Position numbers and translations under genes: made by a program | Notes under the pieces: generated by a model | Database searches by the model: none | Told to the model about the DNA's origin: nothing | The model's input: the letters and a program-made list of their open reading frames with translations, nothing else | DNA from: Prevotella sp. | GTDB lineage: Bacteria; Bacteroidota; Bacteroidia; Bacteroidales; Bacteroidaceae | Assembly (NCBI GenBank): GCA_022779305.1 | Contig: JALFSW010000087.1 | Location: 27,611-91,610, forward strand | Reading direction: 5' to 3' | Length of the DNA: 64,000 bases | Shown here: positions 38,941 through 49,284 of the stretch, piece after piece | Numbering within the stretch: position 1 is the first letter of the stretch | How the letters are laid out: each line of letters starts with the position of its first letter

Positions 38941-41121
38941 ATGTATATGGTTAATCTTACAGAAAAACTGAAACACCACTTTGGCTTTGATAAGTTCAAA
39001 GGCGAACAAGAAACCATCATTCGCAACTTGCTTGACGGCAATGATGCTTTCGTGCTGATGCCAACAGGAGGTGGGAAAAGTCTTTGTTATCAACTTCCGT
39101 CGCTTCTCATGGAAGGAACGGCTATTGTTGTGTCGCCCCTAATTGCCTTGATGAAAAACCAAGTAGATGTGATCAATGGCATAAGTGCCAATGATGGTGT
39201 GGCACATTATCTGAACTCTTCACTCAAGAAATCGGAAATAGAAAAGGTAAAGACCGACATCCGAATGGGACGCACCAAATTACTCTATGTTGCGCCAGAA
39301 TCGCTGAACAAAGAAGAAAGCATCGATTTCTTTAAATCGGTAAACATCAGTTTTTATGCCATAGATGAAGCGCATTGCATATCGGAATGGGGACACGACT
39401 TCCGACCTGAATATCGAAGAATGCGGCAAGCCATTGAACAAATAGGTAAAGCACCTATCATTGCCCTCACCGCCACAGCAACCGACAAGGTGCGTACAGA
39501 TATCATCAAAAGCTTAGGAATAGATGGATGCAGAGAGTTTAAGAGTTCGTTTAATCGTCCGAACCTTTACTATGAAGTAAGACCAAAAAGAAACGAAGAC
39601 GATACGAACCGACAAATCATTAAGTTCATCAAACAACACGCTGGCAAGAGTGGCATCATCTATTGTTTGTCACGCAAAAAGGTGGAAGAATTAGCAGCCG
39701 TTCTTCTTGCAAACGACATCAAAGCGGCACCCTATCATGCTGGGCTCGAATCAGATGTGCGGTCGAAAACACAAGACGATTTCTTAATGGAAGAAATCGA
39801 TGTTATTGTGGCTACAATAGCCTTTGGTATGGGTATCGACAAACCTGATGTGCGGTTTGTTATTCACTATGACATTCCAAAAAGTTTGGAAGGCTACTAT
39901 CAAGAAACTGGCAGGGCGGGAAGAGATGGCGAAGAAGGGCTTTGCATCGTCTTCTATTCACGCAATGACTTGAAGAAGTTAGAAAAATTCATGGAGGGAA
40001 AGCCCATTGCCGAACAAGACATAGGACGACAGCTATTACAAGAAACCGAAGTCTACGCCGAATCTTCGCTTTGCCGTAGACGTCTACTCTTGCATTACTT
40101 TGGCGAAGAATATCCCAAACCGAACTGCGAGATGTGCGACAACTGCAAACATCCGAAGACCAAACTTGAGGGCGAGAGACAATTGCTCGTTTTGTTGCAA
40201 TCGGTGAAAGCATTGAAAGAAAATTTCCGACAAGAATACATCATAGACTTCGTGAAAGGACGTGCCACGGATGACATCAAAGCGCATAAGCACGACCTAT
40301 TGGAGGAATTCGGAGAAGGAGAAGATGAAAATCCAAAGATATGGAATCCTATCATTCGTCAAGCCCTCTTGGAAGGCTATCTGAAAAAAGATGTGGAAAC
40401 CTATGGATTATTACGATTAACAAATGCAGGACGCAAGTTCATCAATCACCCACAACGCTTCACGTATGTGCTTGATACCGAATTCAAAGAAGAAGAAAGT
40501 GACAGTGAATTTGCCCCCCCTTCAATCGTGCTCGACCCAGAACTCTTTGCAATGTTAAAAGATCTTCGAAAGTCGGTTGCGCGGAAACATGGCGTCCCTC
40601 CCTATGTGGTTTTTCAAGACGTCTCGCTTGAACAAATGGCAACGATGTATCCCGTGAACGAACAAGAACTGCAAAACATTCAAGGCGTGGGTGCTGGCAA
40701 AGCCAAACGCTACGGCGAAGCGTTCTATCAACTCATCAGCACTTACTGCAAAGAAAAACAAATCGAACGTCCCGAAGAATTACGTGTGCGCACGGTTGCC
40801 AAGAAATCTATGCAGAAAGTGAAAATCATTCAAGGCATCGACCGAAAATTAGCATTAGATGATCTCGCCACCGCAGAAGGTTTAGAGTTTAGCGATTTAC
40901 TCACAAAAATTGAAGAAATCGTTTATAGTGGCACACGATTGAACATTGACTACTTCATCGAAGATGTGTGTGATGATGATAAAATAGACGAGATCTATGA
41001 CTATTTCATGAACAGCAACACCGACTCCATCGAAGCTGCCGTTGATGAATTCGAAGGCGATTACACTGAAGAAGAAGTGCGTCTTATCAGAATTAAATTC
41101 CTCTCGGAAATGGGCAATTAA
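38941..41121 (+). CDS. recQ: ATP-dependent DNA helicase RecQ
   Basis: MPTGGGKSLCYQLPSL, DEAHCISEWGHDFRPEY, Zn-binding CEMCDNC, HRDC region. Confidence 0.96.
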   Translation: MYMVNLTEKLKHHFGFDKFKGEQETIIRNLLDGNDAFVLMPTGGGKSLCYQLPSLLMEGTAIVVSPLIALMKNQVDVINGISANDGVAHYLNSSLKKSEIEKVKTDIRMGRTKLLYVAPESLNKEESIDFFKSVNISFYAIDEAHCISEWGHDFRPEYRRMRQAIEQIGKAPIIALTATATDKVRTDIIKSLGIDGCREFKSSFNRPNLYYEVRPKRNEDDTNRQIIKFIKQHAGKSGIIYCLSRKKVEELAAVLLANDIKAAPYHAGLESDVRSKTQDDFLMEEIDVIVATIAFGMGIDKPDVRFVIHYDIPKSLEGYYQETGRAGRDGEEGLCIVFYSRNDLKKLEKFMEGKPIAEQDIGRQLLQETEVYAESSLCRRRLLLHYFGEEYPKPNCEMCDNCKHPKTKLEGERQLLVLLQSVKALKENFRQEYIIDFVKGRATDDIKAHKHDLLEEFGEGEDENPKIWNPIIRQALLEGYLKKDVETYGLLRLTNAGRKFINHPQRFTYVLDTEFKEEESDSEFAPPSIVLDPELFAMLKDLRKSVARKHGVPPYVVFQDVSLEQMATMYPVNEQELQNIQGVGAGKAKRYGEAFYQLISTYCKEKQIERPEELRVRTVAKKSMQKVKIIQGIDRKLALDDLATAEGLEFSDLLTKIEEIVYSGTRLNIDYFIEDVCDDDKIDEIYDYFMNSNTDSIEAAVDEFEGDYTEEEVRLIRIKFLSEMGN

Positions 41122-41193
41122 GCCATTGCACCAACCAAGGGGCTATGTCGGAGAGATAGATCAATTTTCCTAAAAAGAGATTGAAATTAGCAA

Positions 41194-41275
41194 AAGAACG
41201 TTTTTGTCTAGCCAGATGAGTTGGTGGAAAAACGAGAAACGAAGTTTTTACATTCCCATGGCGAATAATCGTCCT
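41194..41275 (+). repeat. Short conserved intergenic repeat (family B), copy 2
   Basis: CCAGATGAGTTGGTGGAAAAACGAGAAACGAAGTTTTTACATTCCCATGGCGAA. Pairs with 12647-12725. Confidence 0.75.
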
Positions 41276-41315
41276 TTGAGCACTTGCCTAAACGAGAAAA
41301 CGAAACGGAATTGTA

Positions 41316-41518
41316 TTAAACTCAAATCAGTCATTAGACCGCCTATAGTCTTCTTTTTCTTTTATTTTTAACTTCCCAGTGGCTTGCATCTGCTGATCGG
41401 CTGCTTCTTCAGCGTTTTCTCTTGAAGTAGCCCGCTACATCTGCGAAAAAACGCTAAACAATCTGCATAGATAATCAGACGCAACCCCTTTGGCTCTAAT
41501 GACCGAATTGGGTTAAAT
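41316..41518 (-). repeat. MITE-like intergenic element, inverted copy between convergent recQ and mfd
   Basis: ttaaactcaaatcagtcattagacc ... agcgttttctcttgaagtagcccgctacatctgcgaaaaaacgct ... ctctaatgaccgaattgggttaa. Confidence 0.9.
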
Positions 41519-41607
41519 GAATTGAGTTTTTGAAACAATCAATCCAAATTCAGATATGATAGACTATTTGGAGGATAACTATTTAAAAGTAAATCCACAG
41601 AAGAAAG

Positions 41608-44600
41608 TTATGCTTCTCCTGTGGATTTATCGATTTCTCTTAGTAAAAAGACAGCTTCTCCCACCGACTTTACTGCCGAAATTACCATCGCTCGTTTGCC
41701 ATTTCGCTCTTTTAAGTTGCAACGACGAGGGTTGCGCCCGATGAAGTTTAGTATCTTATCGAATGCTTGACTTTGATAGTAGACACTGTTCGGATTAGAA
41801 ACGAACTGCAACTGAAGCGTTGCTTGTTTGAGGATGATTTTTTCGCAACCCAGTCGCTTTCCGATGCGGCGAAGTGGCACCACTTGCATCAATTCCTCGC
41901 CTTGTCGAGGAACAGAACCAAAACGATCTTCCAACCGCTTGCGATAAGCGTCAAGTGCTTCGTCGCTTTCTATGTTGTCCAACTCACGATAGAGCAACAT
42001 ACGTTCACTACTTCCAGGCACGTAATTATCTGGAAAATACATTTCCAAATCGCTCTCTATTGCACAATCGTCCACAAAATCATCACCAACGATCTCCGCT
42101 CCGTTTTCTATGTCATCACCATAGAGTTCTTGAAACTCATCATTTTTGAGTTCAGAAACCGCCTGCGAAAGAATTTTTTGATAGGTTTCGTAACCCAAAT
42201 CTTCCATGAAACCACTTTGTTCAGCTCCCAAAAGATTACCTGCTCCACGGATATCGAGATCTTGCATAGCCAAACTGAAACCACTTCCCAATTCCGAAAA
42301 CGTCTCAAGGGCTTCTAATCGACGGCGCGAATCGGCAGGAAGTGCCGACAAGGGTGGTGCAAGTAAATAACAGAAAGCTTTTTTATTCGATCTACCTACA
42401 CGCCCGCGCATCTGATGCAAGTCGGAAAGTCCAAATCTGTGCGCACTGTTTATGATAATTGTGTTGGCATTGGAAATATCGATGCCGTTTTCGACAATCG
42501 TTGTTGAAAGCAAAACATCATAATCATGATTCATAAATCCAATGATGATTTCTTCCAATTCTTCTGGTTTCATCTGTCCGTGACCAATCGCCACACGACA
42601 ATCTGGAACATATTTCTTGATCATGGTTGCCAACTCAGAAAGGTTCGATATTCTATCATTGACGAAATAAACCTGTCCGTTGCGGCTCATTTCAAAGTTG
42701 ATGGCATCGGCTATCACCTCTTTGCTGAAAGTGTGGATTTCGGTTTGGATAGGATAGCGATTGGGCGGGGGCGTGCGCATAATGCTCATGTCTCTTGCCC
42801 CCATCAATGAAAACTGAAGCGTACGAGGTATTGGCGTTGCCGACATGGTGAGTGTATCTACATTGGTTTTCATTTGGCGTAACTTTTCTTTTGTAGACAC
42901 ACCGAATTTTTGTTCTTCGTCAATGATGAGCAACCCCAAGTCGTGCCATTTCACATTCTTTCCGATGAGTTTATGTGTTCCGACAAGGATGTCGATCTTT
43001 CCCGCCTCCAAGTCGGCGAGTACTTCTCGGGTTTGTTTTGCCGTTCGAGCACGCGACAGATAATCCACCCTCGCAGGCACGTGTTGCAAACGTTTCATGA
43101 AAGTTTGGTAATGTTGAAAAGCAAGTACGGTTGTTGGCACCAAGACAGCAACTTGCTTGCCATCACATGCCGCCTTAAATGCTGCTCTAATCGCCACTTC
43201 CGTCTTTCCAAATCCCACATCACCACAGATCAATCTGTCCATAGGACGATTGCTTTCCATGTCTTGTTTTAATTCTTGCGTAGCCCGCAGCTGATCGGGT
43301 GTATCTTCATAAAGAAACGATGCTTCTAATTCGTGTTGCAAATAAGAGTCTGGCGAAAAAGCAAATCCTTTTTTCCTGCGTCGCTCTGCATATAGTTTTA
43401 TGAGATCACGAGCAATGTCTTTGATGCGCTTTTTGGCACGTTCCTTTAATTTCTCCCATGCACCTGATCCAAGGACAGACAATTGCGGTTGTTCGCCTGC
43501 ACTGGCTCTGCGGTACTTACTAATCTTGTAGAGCGAGTGGATAGACACATCAACAATGTCATTGTTCCGATAAACCAAACGAATCATTTCTTGGTAAGAA
43601 TCGCCCGTGGGTACACGCACAAGTCCAGCAAACTTACCAACTCCAAAGTCAACATGTACCAAGAAATCGCCTGGTTCCATTTCTTGCAACTCTTTCATTG
43701 TGAGTGCCATCTTTCCCTGTCGTGCCTTGTCCGACTTGAGATTGTATTTGTGAAAGCGATCGAATATCTGATGGTCTGTGAAACAACACATCCGCAAATC
43801 GTTGTCAATAAATCCCTCGTGAAGTGTACACTCCACGGGCATAAAAGAAACTTTGCTATCCACCGACACACCCTCTTTGTTGCCATCCGATGTAGCCATA
43901 TTGCTAAAAATTTCTTGCAAACGGGTGGTTTGTTTTTCGCTGTCTGCAAGAATAAATAGCTTATAGTGCTGCAAAAGTAGGTCTTTCAGGGTGGCTGTGA
44001 GGAGTTCAAAGTTCTTGTGAAAAAGCGGTTGAGGTGAAATGTTAAAGCCGATTGTGGCGTTTGTCCTTATAGTTTCACTTGGCAAATGGGCTTCGGTTGT
44101 ATGATTGTTGCCATGTTCTATGCGACGAAAATTGCTTGCTTCCCTTGCAAACTGATGTCCAGAGATGAGTTGCAGATGGCTTTTCAGCGTTTGCTGAAGT
44201 TCCCTTTGCTCCATCTCTGTTTTTCCTTCCAGTTGTTCCAATAGGGCTTGTGAAGTGAAACCATCGTTATAAATCTTTTTAATGGTTTCATAAACATAGA
44301 GAAAATCTTTTACAACAAGGAGACTATCATTTGATAAAAAGCTCAAAAAAGAAACTTTTTCTTCCGTCATTGTCGCCAATTCAGGCACTATTTCTATGCG
44401 TGTTTTCTTCTCTTTAGACAATTGCGTTTCTACTTCAAAGCTGCGTATTGTATCGACATCATCGCCAAAGAAGTCTATCCGATAAGGTGTTTCGCTCGAA
44501 AAGGAATAGACGTCCAGAATACTTCCACGCAAAGCAAACTGCCCTGGCTCATAAACATAGTCCACTTGTTTGAAGCCCAGCTCTAAAAGCGAACGTTCCA

Positions 44601-45123
44601 GTGCGATAGGTGCGATTTCTTGCCCCACCGAAACACTTATCGTTCGCTCGTCAAGTTGGTGTTTTGCCACCACAAGTTCAGCCAATGCTGCCGGTTCTGT
44701 AACGATGCAAAGTGATTTCTGTGGTTCGTCCGTGCTGTCGTCTTTGCTCGTTTGCATTGCCGATAATGCTGCAAGCACTTCTGTTCGGAGAATTTCGTTG
44801 CCCGCATCACGCTGTCCATATTTCACTGCCCTTCGATAGGAAGAAGGAAAGAACAATACCTCAGCATTGCATTTTTCATCTACCTGTTCACCCAAAAGCG
44901 TTTTGAGATCGTTGTAGAAATACCCTGCTTCGTCGGCATCATTGAGCACAAAGAGGAAAGTGTTTGGAGTTCGTGTTACCACCGTAGAGAAAAACATTGG
45001 CACAGAAGAGGCAACGAGTCCGTTGACAAATATTCGTTCCGTAGTCCCGTCGCTTAGAAGTTTTGCCAATGCACCACTCTGTGGCAATTGCGCATATAGT
45101 TTTCTTAGTTCCGTGATTTTCAT
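41608..45123 (-). CDS. mfd: Transcription-repair coupling factor
   Basis: Translocase motifs (DRLICGDVGFGKTEVAIRAAFKA, DEEQKFGV, GRVGRS), CarD-like RID (MEPGDFLVHVDFGVGKFAGL). Confidence 0.97.
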   Translation of the reverse strand: MKITELRKLYAQLPQSGALAKLLSDGTTERIFVNGLVASSVPMFFSTVVTRTPNTFLFVLNDADEAGYFYNDLKTLLGEQVDEKCNAEVLFFPSSYRRAVKYGQRDAGNEILRTEVLAALSAMQTSKDDSTDEPQKSLCIVTEPAALAELVVAKHQLDERTISVSVGQEIAPIALERSLLELGFKQVDYVYEPGQFALRGSILDVYSFSSETPYRIDFFGDDVDTIRSFEVETQLSKEKKTRIEIVPELATMTEEKVSFLSFLSNDSLLVVKDFLYVYETIKKIYNDGFTSQALLEQLEGKTEMEQRELQQTLKSHLQLISGHQFAREASNFRRIEHGNNHTTEAHLPSETIRTNATIGFNISPQPLFHKNFELLTATLKDLLLQHYKLFILADSEKQTTRLQEIFSNMATSDGNKEGVSVDSKVSFMPVECTLHEGFIDNDLRMCCFTDHQIFDRFHKYNLKSDKARQGKMALTMKELQEMEPGDFLVHVDFGVGKFAGLVRVPTGDSYQEMIRLVYRNNDIVDVSIHSLYKISKYRRASAGEQPQLSVLGSGAWEKLKERAKKRIKDIARDLIKLYAERRRKKGFAFSPDSYLQHELEASFLYEDTPDQLRATQELKQDMESNRPMDRLICGDVGFGKTEVAIRAAFKAACDGKQVAVLVPTTVLAFQHYQTFMKRLQHVPARVDYLSRARTAKQTREVLADLEAGKIDILVGTHKLIGKNVKWHDLGLLIIDEEQKFGVSTKEKLRQMKTNVDTLTMSATPIPRTLQFSLMGARDMSIMRTPPPNRYPIQTEIHTFSKEVIADAINFEMSRNGQVYFVNDRISNLSELATMIKKYVPDCRVAIGHGQMKPEELEEIIIGFMNHDYDVLLSTTIVENGIDISNANTIIINSAHRFGLSDLHQMRGRVGRSNKKAFCYLLAPPLSALPADSRRRLEALETFSELGSGFSLAMQDLDIRGAGNLLGAEQSGFMEDLGYETYQKILSQAVSELKNDEFQELYGDDIENGAEIVGDDFVDDCAIESDLEMYFPDNYVPGSSERMLLYRELDNIESDEALDAYRKRLEDRFGSVPRQGEELMQVVPLRRIGKRLGCEKIILKQATLQLQFVSNPNSVYYQSQAFDKILNFIGRNPRRCNLKERNGKRAMVISAVKSVGEAVFLLREIDKSTGEA

Positions 45124-46004
45124 TGAGCTTGTTTGCGCTGTGTTGCTTTGATGCGTTTGTGTTCTGCCAACATGGCTTGCGCACGTTCTTTGGCACGGAT
45201 GGCAGCCATATTTCCAGCCTCATCTTCGGGTTTTATGCGCATGGTTTCGGCTCTTCTGCACAAGTCTTGCACCACCTCTCCACCAGCAATAAGCCCTGCC
45301 GTGGCAGGCACCCAAGCATTTGAACTTGGAATGGTGTGACGGTCGGTGCATTTGCGCATGTTTTTATCAGGACAGATGCAATGAAACTTACATGAAATTT
45401 CGGGTTGTTCCAAACTTTCCAAAGGTTCTTCTGGGCTGTAAACCACCTTGAGATGTTTGATTTTTGTTTTCCTAAGTTTCTTTCTTATGACCTTTGCAAG
45501 AGGATCATTGATGGTTTTGAAGATATCGGTAACGATAAATTGCGTCGCATCCAACTTATAGGCTGCACCCATGGAAGAAATAAGCGGGATATTTAAATCG
45601 TGGCAACGATAGATAAGATCAAGTTTGGCAGTGACCGTATCAATACAGTCCACCACGTAATCATAGCTTTCGAAGTCGAACTGATCCGCGTTTTCTGGCA
45701 GATAGAATGTTTGATATTTTCTTACGATGCAACGTGGATTAATGTCATGTATGCGTTGTTCAGCAATGTCTACTTTGTACTTCCCCACTGTCGATAGTGT
45801 AGCGATGAGTTGCCGGTTCACGTTTGTCAGACAAACACGGTCATCGTCGATCACGTCAATGGCTCCCACACCACTGCGCGCCAACACTTCTACGACGTAT
45901 CCACCCACGCCTCCAACACCAAACACAGCCACCCTACTACCATTGAGCGTGTCGATGGCAGGCTTTCCTAACAACAATTGGGTTCTTGAAAATTGGTTCT
46001 GCAT
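45120..46004 (-). CDS. tcdA: tRNA threonylcarbamoyladenosine dehydratase (ThiF/E1-like)
   Basis: VAVFGVGGVGGYVVEVLARSGVGAIDVIDDDRVCLTNVNRQL. ATGA overlap with mfd. Confidence 0.9.
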   Translation of the reverse strand: MQNQFSRTQLLLGKPAIDTLNGSRVAVFGVGGVGGYVVEVLARSGVGAIDVIDDDRVCLTNVNRQLIATLSTVGKYKVDIAEQRIHDINPRCIVRKYQTFYLPENADQFDFESYDYVVDCIDTVTAKLDLIYRCHDLNIPLISSMGAAYKLDATQFIVTDIFKTINDPLAKVIRKKLRKTKIKHLKVVYSPEEPLESLEQPEISCKFHCICPDKNMRKCTDRHTIPSSNAWVPATAGLIAGGEVVQDLCRRAETMRIKPEDEAGNMAAIRAKERAQAMLAEHKRIKATQRKQAQ

Positions 46005-46029
46005 ATCTTTATTATCCCTTTTTGGGCTA

Positions 46030-46037
46030 CAAAGTTA
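46030..46037 (-). promoter_or_regulatory. Putative -7 element (TAACTTTG) of tcdA-mfd
   Basis: TAnnTTTG 26 nt upstream of the tcdA start. Confidence 0.5.
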
Positions 46038-46055
46038 CGATAAAAAAAGAAAAAA

Positions 46056-46087
46056 GAAGTGTCGAAACCTTTTAAATTCGACACTTC
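46056..46087 (-). terminator. Terminator of fhs
   Basis: Minus-strand GAAGTGTCGAA...TTCGACACTTC hairpin followed by TTTTTTCTTTTTTT. Confidence 0.85.
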
Positions 46088-46138
46088 TTCATTCTGTTAA
46101 ATCTTTATTTTGCAATCGATAAATTTATAGAACCTACC

Positions 46139-47806
46139 TTAAGAGAGCCCTTCTATCACACCATTCACCACATGAATGCGTTCTGCCTGAGGACTCTTAG
46201 GCAAGCCCGGCATTCGCATAATGCTACCAGCGATGGCTACTATCATCTCAGCACCTGCATTGATGACAAAATCGCGTATTGTGATGTCAAAATTGGTAGG
46301 CATTCCGTAGGCGGTAGCGTCTTCCGAGAAAGAGTATTGTGTTTTGGCAATGCAAACAGGGAAATGTTCCAAGCCGAGTTCTTTGATGCGAGCCAATTGT
46401 TTCTTGGCAGCTGGTTTGAGGATAATTCCGTTTGCACCATAAACGCTTTTTGCAACCTTTTCCACCTTCACATCAATGCCGTCTGTTTCATCATAAGCAA
46501 AAGTCAATGGGCGAGATGGGGTCTTTTCAATCGTGTCCACTACCAAGTGTGCCAACGCTTCAGCTCCCGCTCCACCATCGCCAAAGGCGGTGTTGAGCGC
46601 AAACCCAATGCCACGGTCTTCACAATGCTGCTGAACGAGGGCAAGCTCTTCGTCGGTGTCACTAGCAAAACGATTGAGACACACCACCACAGTCTGACCA
46701 AAAGCCTCAAGATTGGCTATGTGCTTGTCCATGTTTGCCAATCCAGCCTTCACACCTTCTATGTTGGGCTTACTGATTTCTTTTACATCCACACCGCCGT
46801 GCATCTTCAATGCTTGTGCCGTGGCAACAAGGACGGTGAGCGAAGGTGATATACCCGCTTTCCGGCATTTTATATCGAGGAATTTTTCAGCCCCCAAATC
46901 TGCACCGAATCCAGCTTCCGTGATGCAATAATCGCTGTGCATCATTGCCATTTTCGTAGCAAGGATACTGTTGCATCCGTGTGCAATATTGGCAAACGGA
47001 CCGCCATGGATAAACGCTGGTGTGTTCTCAATGGTTTGAACGAGGTTTGGATTGATGGCTTCGTGGAGCAATGCCACGATAGAACCTGTCACATTGAGTT
47101 CTTTCATATAGAGCGGCTTACCTTCCAACGTGATACCGAGAATGATATTGTCAATTCGACGGTGTAAATCTTCTTCATCTTTAGCAAGGCAAAGAATAGC
47201 CATAATCTCCGAAGCAGGTGTTATGTCGAAACCGCCTTCGGTGAGCAATCCGTCTGTGCGTGCACCCAAGCCTGTGATGACATTGCGCAGGTTGCGATCG
47301 TTCACATCCAACACGCGTCGCCACCATATTTCTTTCATGCCGAAGCCTTCGTCTTGGTGCTGATAGATGTAGTTATCGAGCAAGGCAGCAATCATATTGT
47401 TTGCCGAGGTGATAGCATGGAAGTCGCCCGTGAAATGAAGATTGATTTTCTCCATAGGCAACACTTGTGCATAGCCACCGCCCGCTGCACCACCTTTCAT
47501 ACCGAAACAAGGACCCAATGAAGGCTCTCTCAACGCAGGGATAGCATTCTTCCCTATACGATTCATACCGAGTGCCAAGCCCACACTAACTGTGGTCTTG
47601 CCGATGCCTGTTTTGGTTGGTGTGATAGCGGTTACGAGTATTAACTTGGATTGCTTAACTTTTTCTTCATCAATGAGCGTATAAGGAACTTTTGCGATGT
47701 ATTTTCCGTAAGGCTCCAATGCTTCTACAGGCACATTCGCCTTGTTTGCTATACTTTCTATTGGTTCTAATTTTGCTTCGTGAGCAATTTCAAAATCTGT
47801 CTTCAT
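46139..47806 (-). CDS. fhs: Formate--tetrahydrofolate ligase
   Basis: [26 protein letters not shown] and [23 protein letters not shown] signatures. Confidence 0.98.
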   Translation of the reverse strand: MKTDFEIAHEAKLEPIESIANKANVPVEALEPYGKYIAKVPYTLIDEEKVKQSKLILVTAITPTKTGIGKTTVSVGLALGMNRIGKNAIPALREPSLGPCFGMKGGAAGGGYAQVLPMEKINLHFTGDFHAITSANNMIAALLDNYIYQHQDEGFGMKEIWWRRVLDVNDRNLRNVITGLGARTDGLLTEGGFDITPASEIMAILCLAKDEEDLHRRIDNIILGITLEGKPLYMKELNVTGSIVALLHEAINPNLVQTIENTPAFIHGGPFANIAHGCNSILATKMAMMHSDYCITEAGFGADLGAEKFLDIKCRKAGISPSLTVLVATAQALKMHGGVDVKEISKPNIEGVKAGLANMDKHIANLEAFGQTVVVCLNRFASDTDEELALVQQHCEDRGIGFALNTAFGDGGAGAEALAHLVVDTIEKTPSRPLTFAYDETDGIDVKVEKVAKSVYGANGIILKPAAKKQLARIKELGLEHFPVCIAKTQYSFSEDATAYGMPTNFDITIRDFVINAGAEMIVAIAGSIMRMPGLPKSPQAERIHVVNGVIEGLS

Positions 47807-47844
47807 GTGTTATTCTCTTGGATTTATATTACAAATTGATGGGT

Positions 47845-47876
47845 CAAATTTAGCTTATTTCTTCTCAACCTGCAAA
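47845..47876 (-). promoter_or_regulatory. Bacteroidota promoter of fhs
   Basis: Minus-strand TAAATTTG (47845-47852) and TTTG (47873-47876), 20 nt spacing. Confidence 0.6.
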
Positions 47877-47991
47877 CTTTCATACAAAAAAATAAGAAAT
47901 ATTTGCTTTTCTTATCAGATAGACCAGCAAATGGCAGGTTGAGTTTACAAAATGTAGGTGAAAATTTTCCAAATAACGCTCAAATTTCCTT

Positions 47992-48181
47992 TTAATCCCA
48001 ACTTAGTCGTTGTAGAATAAAGGGATTGCATCAGATTATCTTTGCATTTCTCGCAGATGTAGCGGGCTACTTCAAGAGAAAACACAGAAGAAGCTGTCGA
48101 AAAGCGGCTGCAAGCAATTGGGAAGTGAATAAAGAAAATGAAAAGAAGTCCCTCGCAGTCTAATGAGCGATTTGGGATTAT
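47992..48181 (+). repeat. MITE-like intergenic element, + orientation, between lptB and fhs
   Basis: ttaatcccaacttagtcgtt ... cgcagatgtagcgggctacttcaagagaaaac ... gtctaatgagcgatttgggatta. Confidence 0.87.
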
Positions 48182-48195
48182 TACACCTGTTCTCC

Positions 48196-48261
48196 AACTG
48201 AGGCTCATTTGCATTGTAACTGAGGCTCACTTGCATTGCAAATGAGCCTCAGTTAGAACAC
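48196..48261. repeat. Three 22-nt units of near-palindromic 15-mer (locus T4)
   Basis: aactgaggctcatttgcattgt / aactgaggctcacttgcattgc / aaatgagcctcagttagaacac. Starts 15 nt from the preceding repeat element. Confidence 0.9.
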
Positions 48262-48292
48262 CAATATTATAGAATTTATAAACATCTGTTTT

Positions 48293-49114
48293 TCAATCGT
48301 TTAATGCTTGTTCTTTCGCACGTCTTCTTTCGTCGATAGTTTGAAAATCTTTCTTTTGAAGAACAAAGTCTGTTCCGAGGTATTTCTCTTTCACAATCTT
48401 GTTGGCAGCCAATTCATCGGGAGTTCCTTTGAAGAGGATTTGACCTTCAAAAAGCAAGTAGGCACGGTCGGTGATGTTGAGCGTTTCGTGTACGTTGTGG
48501 TCAGTAATGAGAATACCGATATTGCGAAACTTCAATTGCCAAACAATGTGCTGAATGTCTTCAACGGCAATGGGGTCTACACCAGCAAAGGGTTCATCAA
48601 GCATAATAAACTTCGGATCGATTGCCAAACAGCGTGCTATCTCACACCTGCGTCGCTCGCCACCCGAAAGTCGGTCGCCAAGGTTCTTCCGCACTTTCTC
48701 AAGGCGAAACTCTCGAATGAGACTTTCCATTTTGTCGATGCGCTGCTGTTTTGTGAGGTGTGTCATTTCGAGTACGCTCATAATGTTGTCTTCCACGCTC
48801 ATCTTCCGAAAGACGCTTGCTTCTTGTGGCAAATAGCCAATACCTGCTTTCGCACGTTTATAAACCGGATAGTTGGTGATTTCCTGTTCATCGATGTAAA
48901 CGTGTCCTTCATTGGGCACAACAAGTCCGGTGGTCATATAGAAAGATGTGGTTTTCCCCGCACCGTTAGGTCCTAAGAGTCCCACAATTTCCCCTTGTTT
49001 CACGTGTATGCTCACGCCGTTGGCGACTGTGCGTTTGCCGTAGCGTTTCACAAGTCCTTCAGTTCGCAAAATGCTTAATTGCTCGTTGTTATTGGTTTGC
49101 TGTTCGTTTGCCAT
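48293..49114 (-). CDS. lptB: LPS export ABC transporter ATP-binding protein
   Basis: [53 protein letters not shown]. Probable start MANEQQTNN at 49114. Confidence 0.93.
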   Translation of the reverse strand: MANEQQTNNNEQLSILRTEGLVKRYGKRTVANGVSIHVKQGEIVGLLGPNGAGKTTSFYMTTGLVVPNEGHVYIDEQEITNYPVYKRAKAGIGYLPQEASVFRKMSVEDNIMSVLEMTHLTKQQRIDKMESLIREFRLEKVRKNLGDRLSGGERRRCEIARCLAIDPKFIMLDEPFAGVDPIAVEDIQHIVWQLKFRNIGILITDHNVHETLNITDRAYLLFEGQILFKGTPDELAANKIVKEKYLGTDFVLQKKDFQTIDERRRAKEQALND

Positions 49115-49246
49115 ATTGTTTTGTTTGTCCTTTGCTTTGATGCGTTTTGAGCTTGCTTTGTTTGCAAAATTACTAAAATAAACCATAATAACCTTGATAT
49201 ATCCTAAAAGGATTGAAGATGTTGCAGTTTTTTAGTGGATTTTAGT

Positions 49247-49254
49247 TACTTTTG
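49247..49254 (+). promoter_or_regulatory. Putative -7 element (TACTTTTG) of mlaEF
   Basis: TAnnTTTG 30 nt upstream of the mlaE start. Confidence 0.5.
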
Positions 49255-49284
49255 CACATCATAATATAAAGAACTAAGAAAAGA

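Noticed and set aside
41608-46004. mfd/tcdA arrangement as novel operon
   Set aside because: ATGA overlap is visible, but the association of these housekeeping genes needs no special explanation.
48196-48261. Triple 22-nt arrays as short CRISPR arrays
   Set aside because: The conserved part is a 15-nt dyad with 7-nt spacers, always three units, without cas genes. Spacers are far too short.
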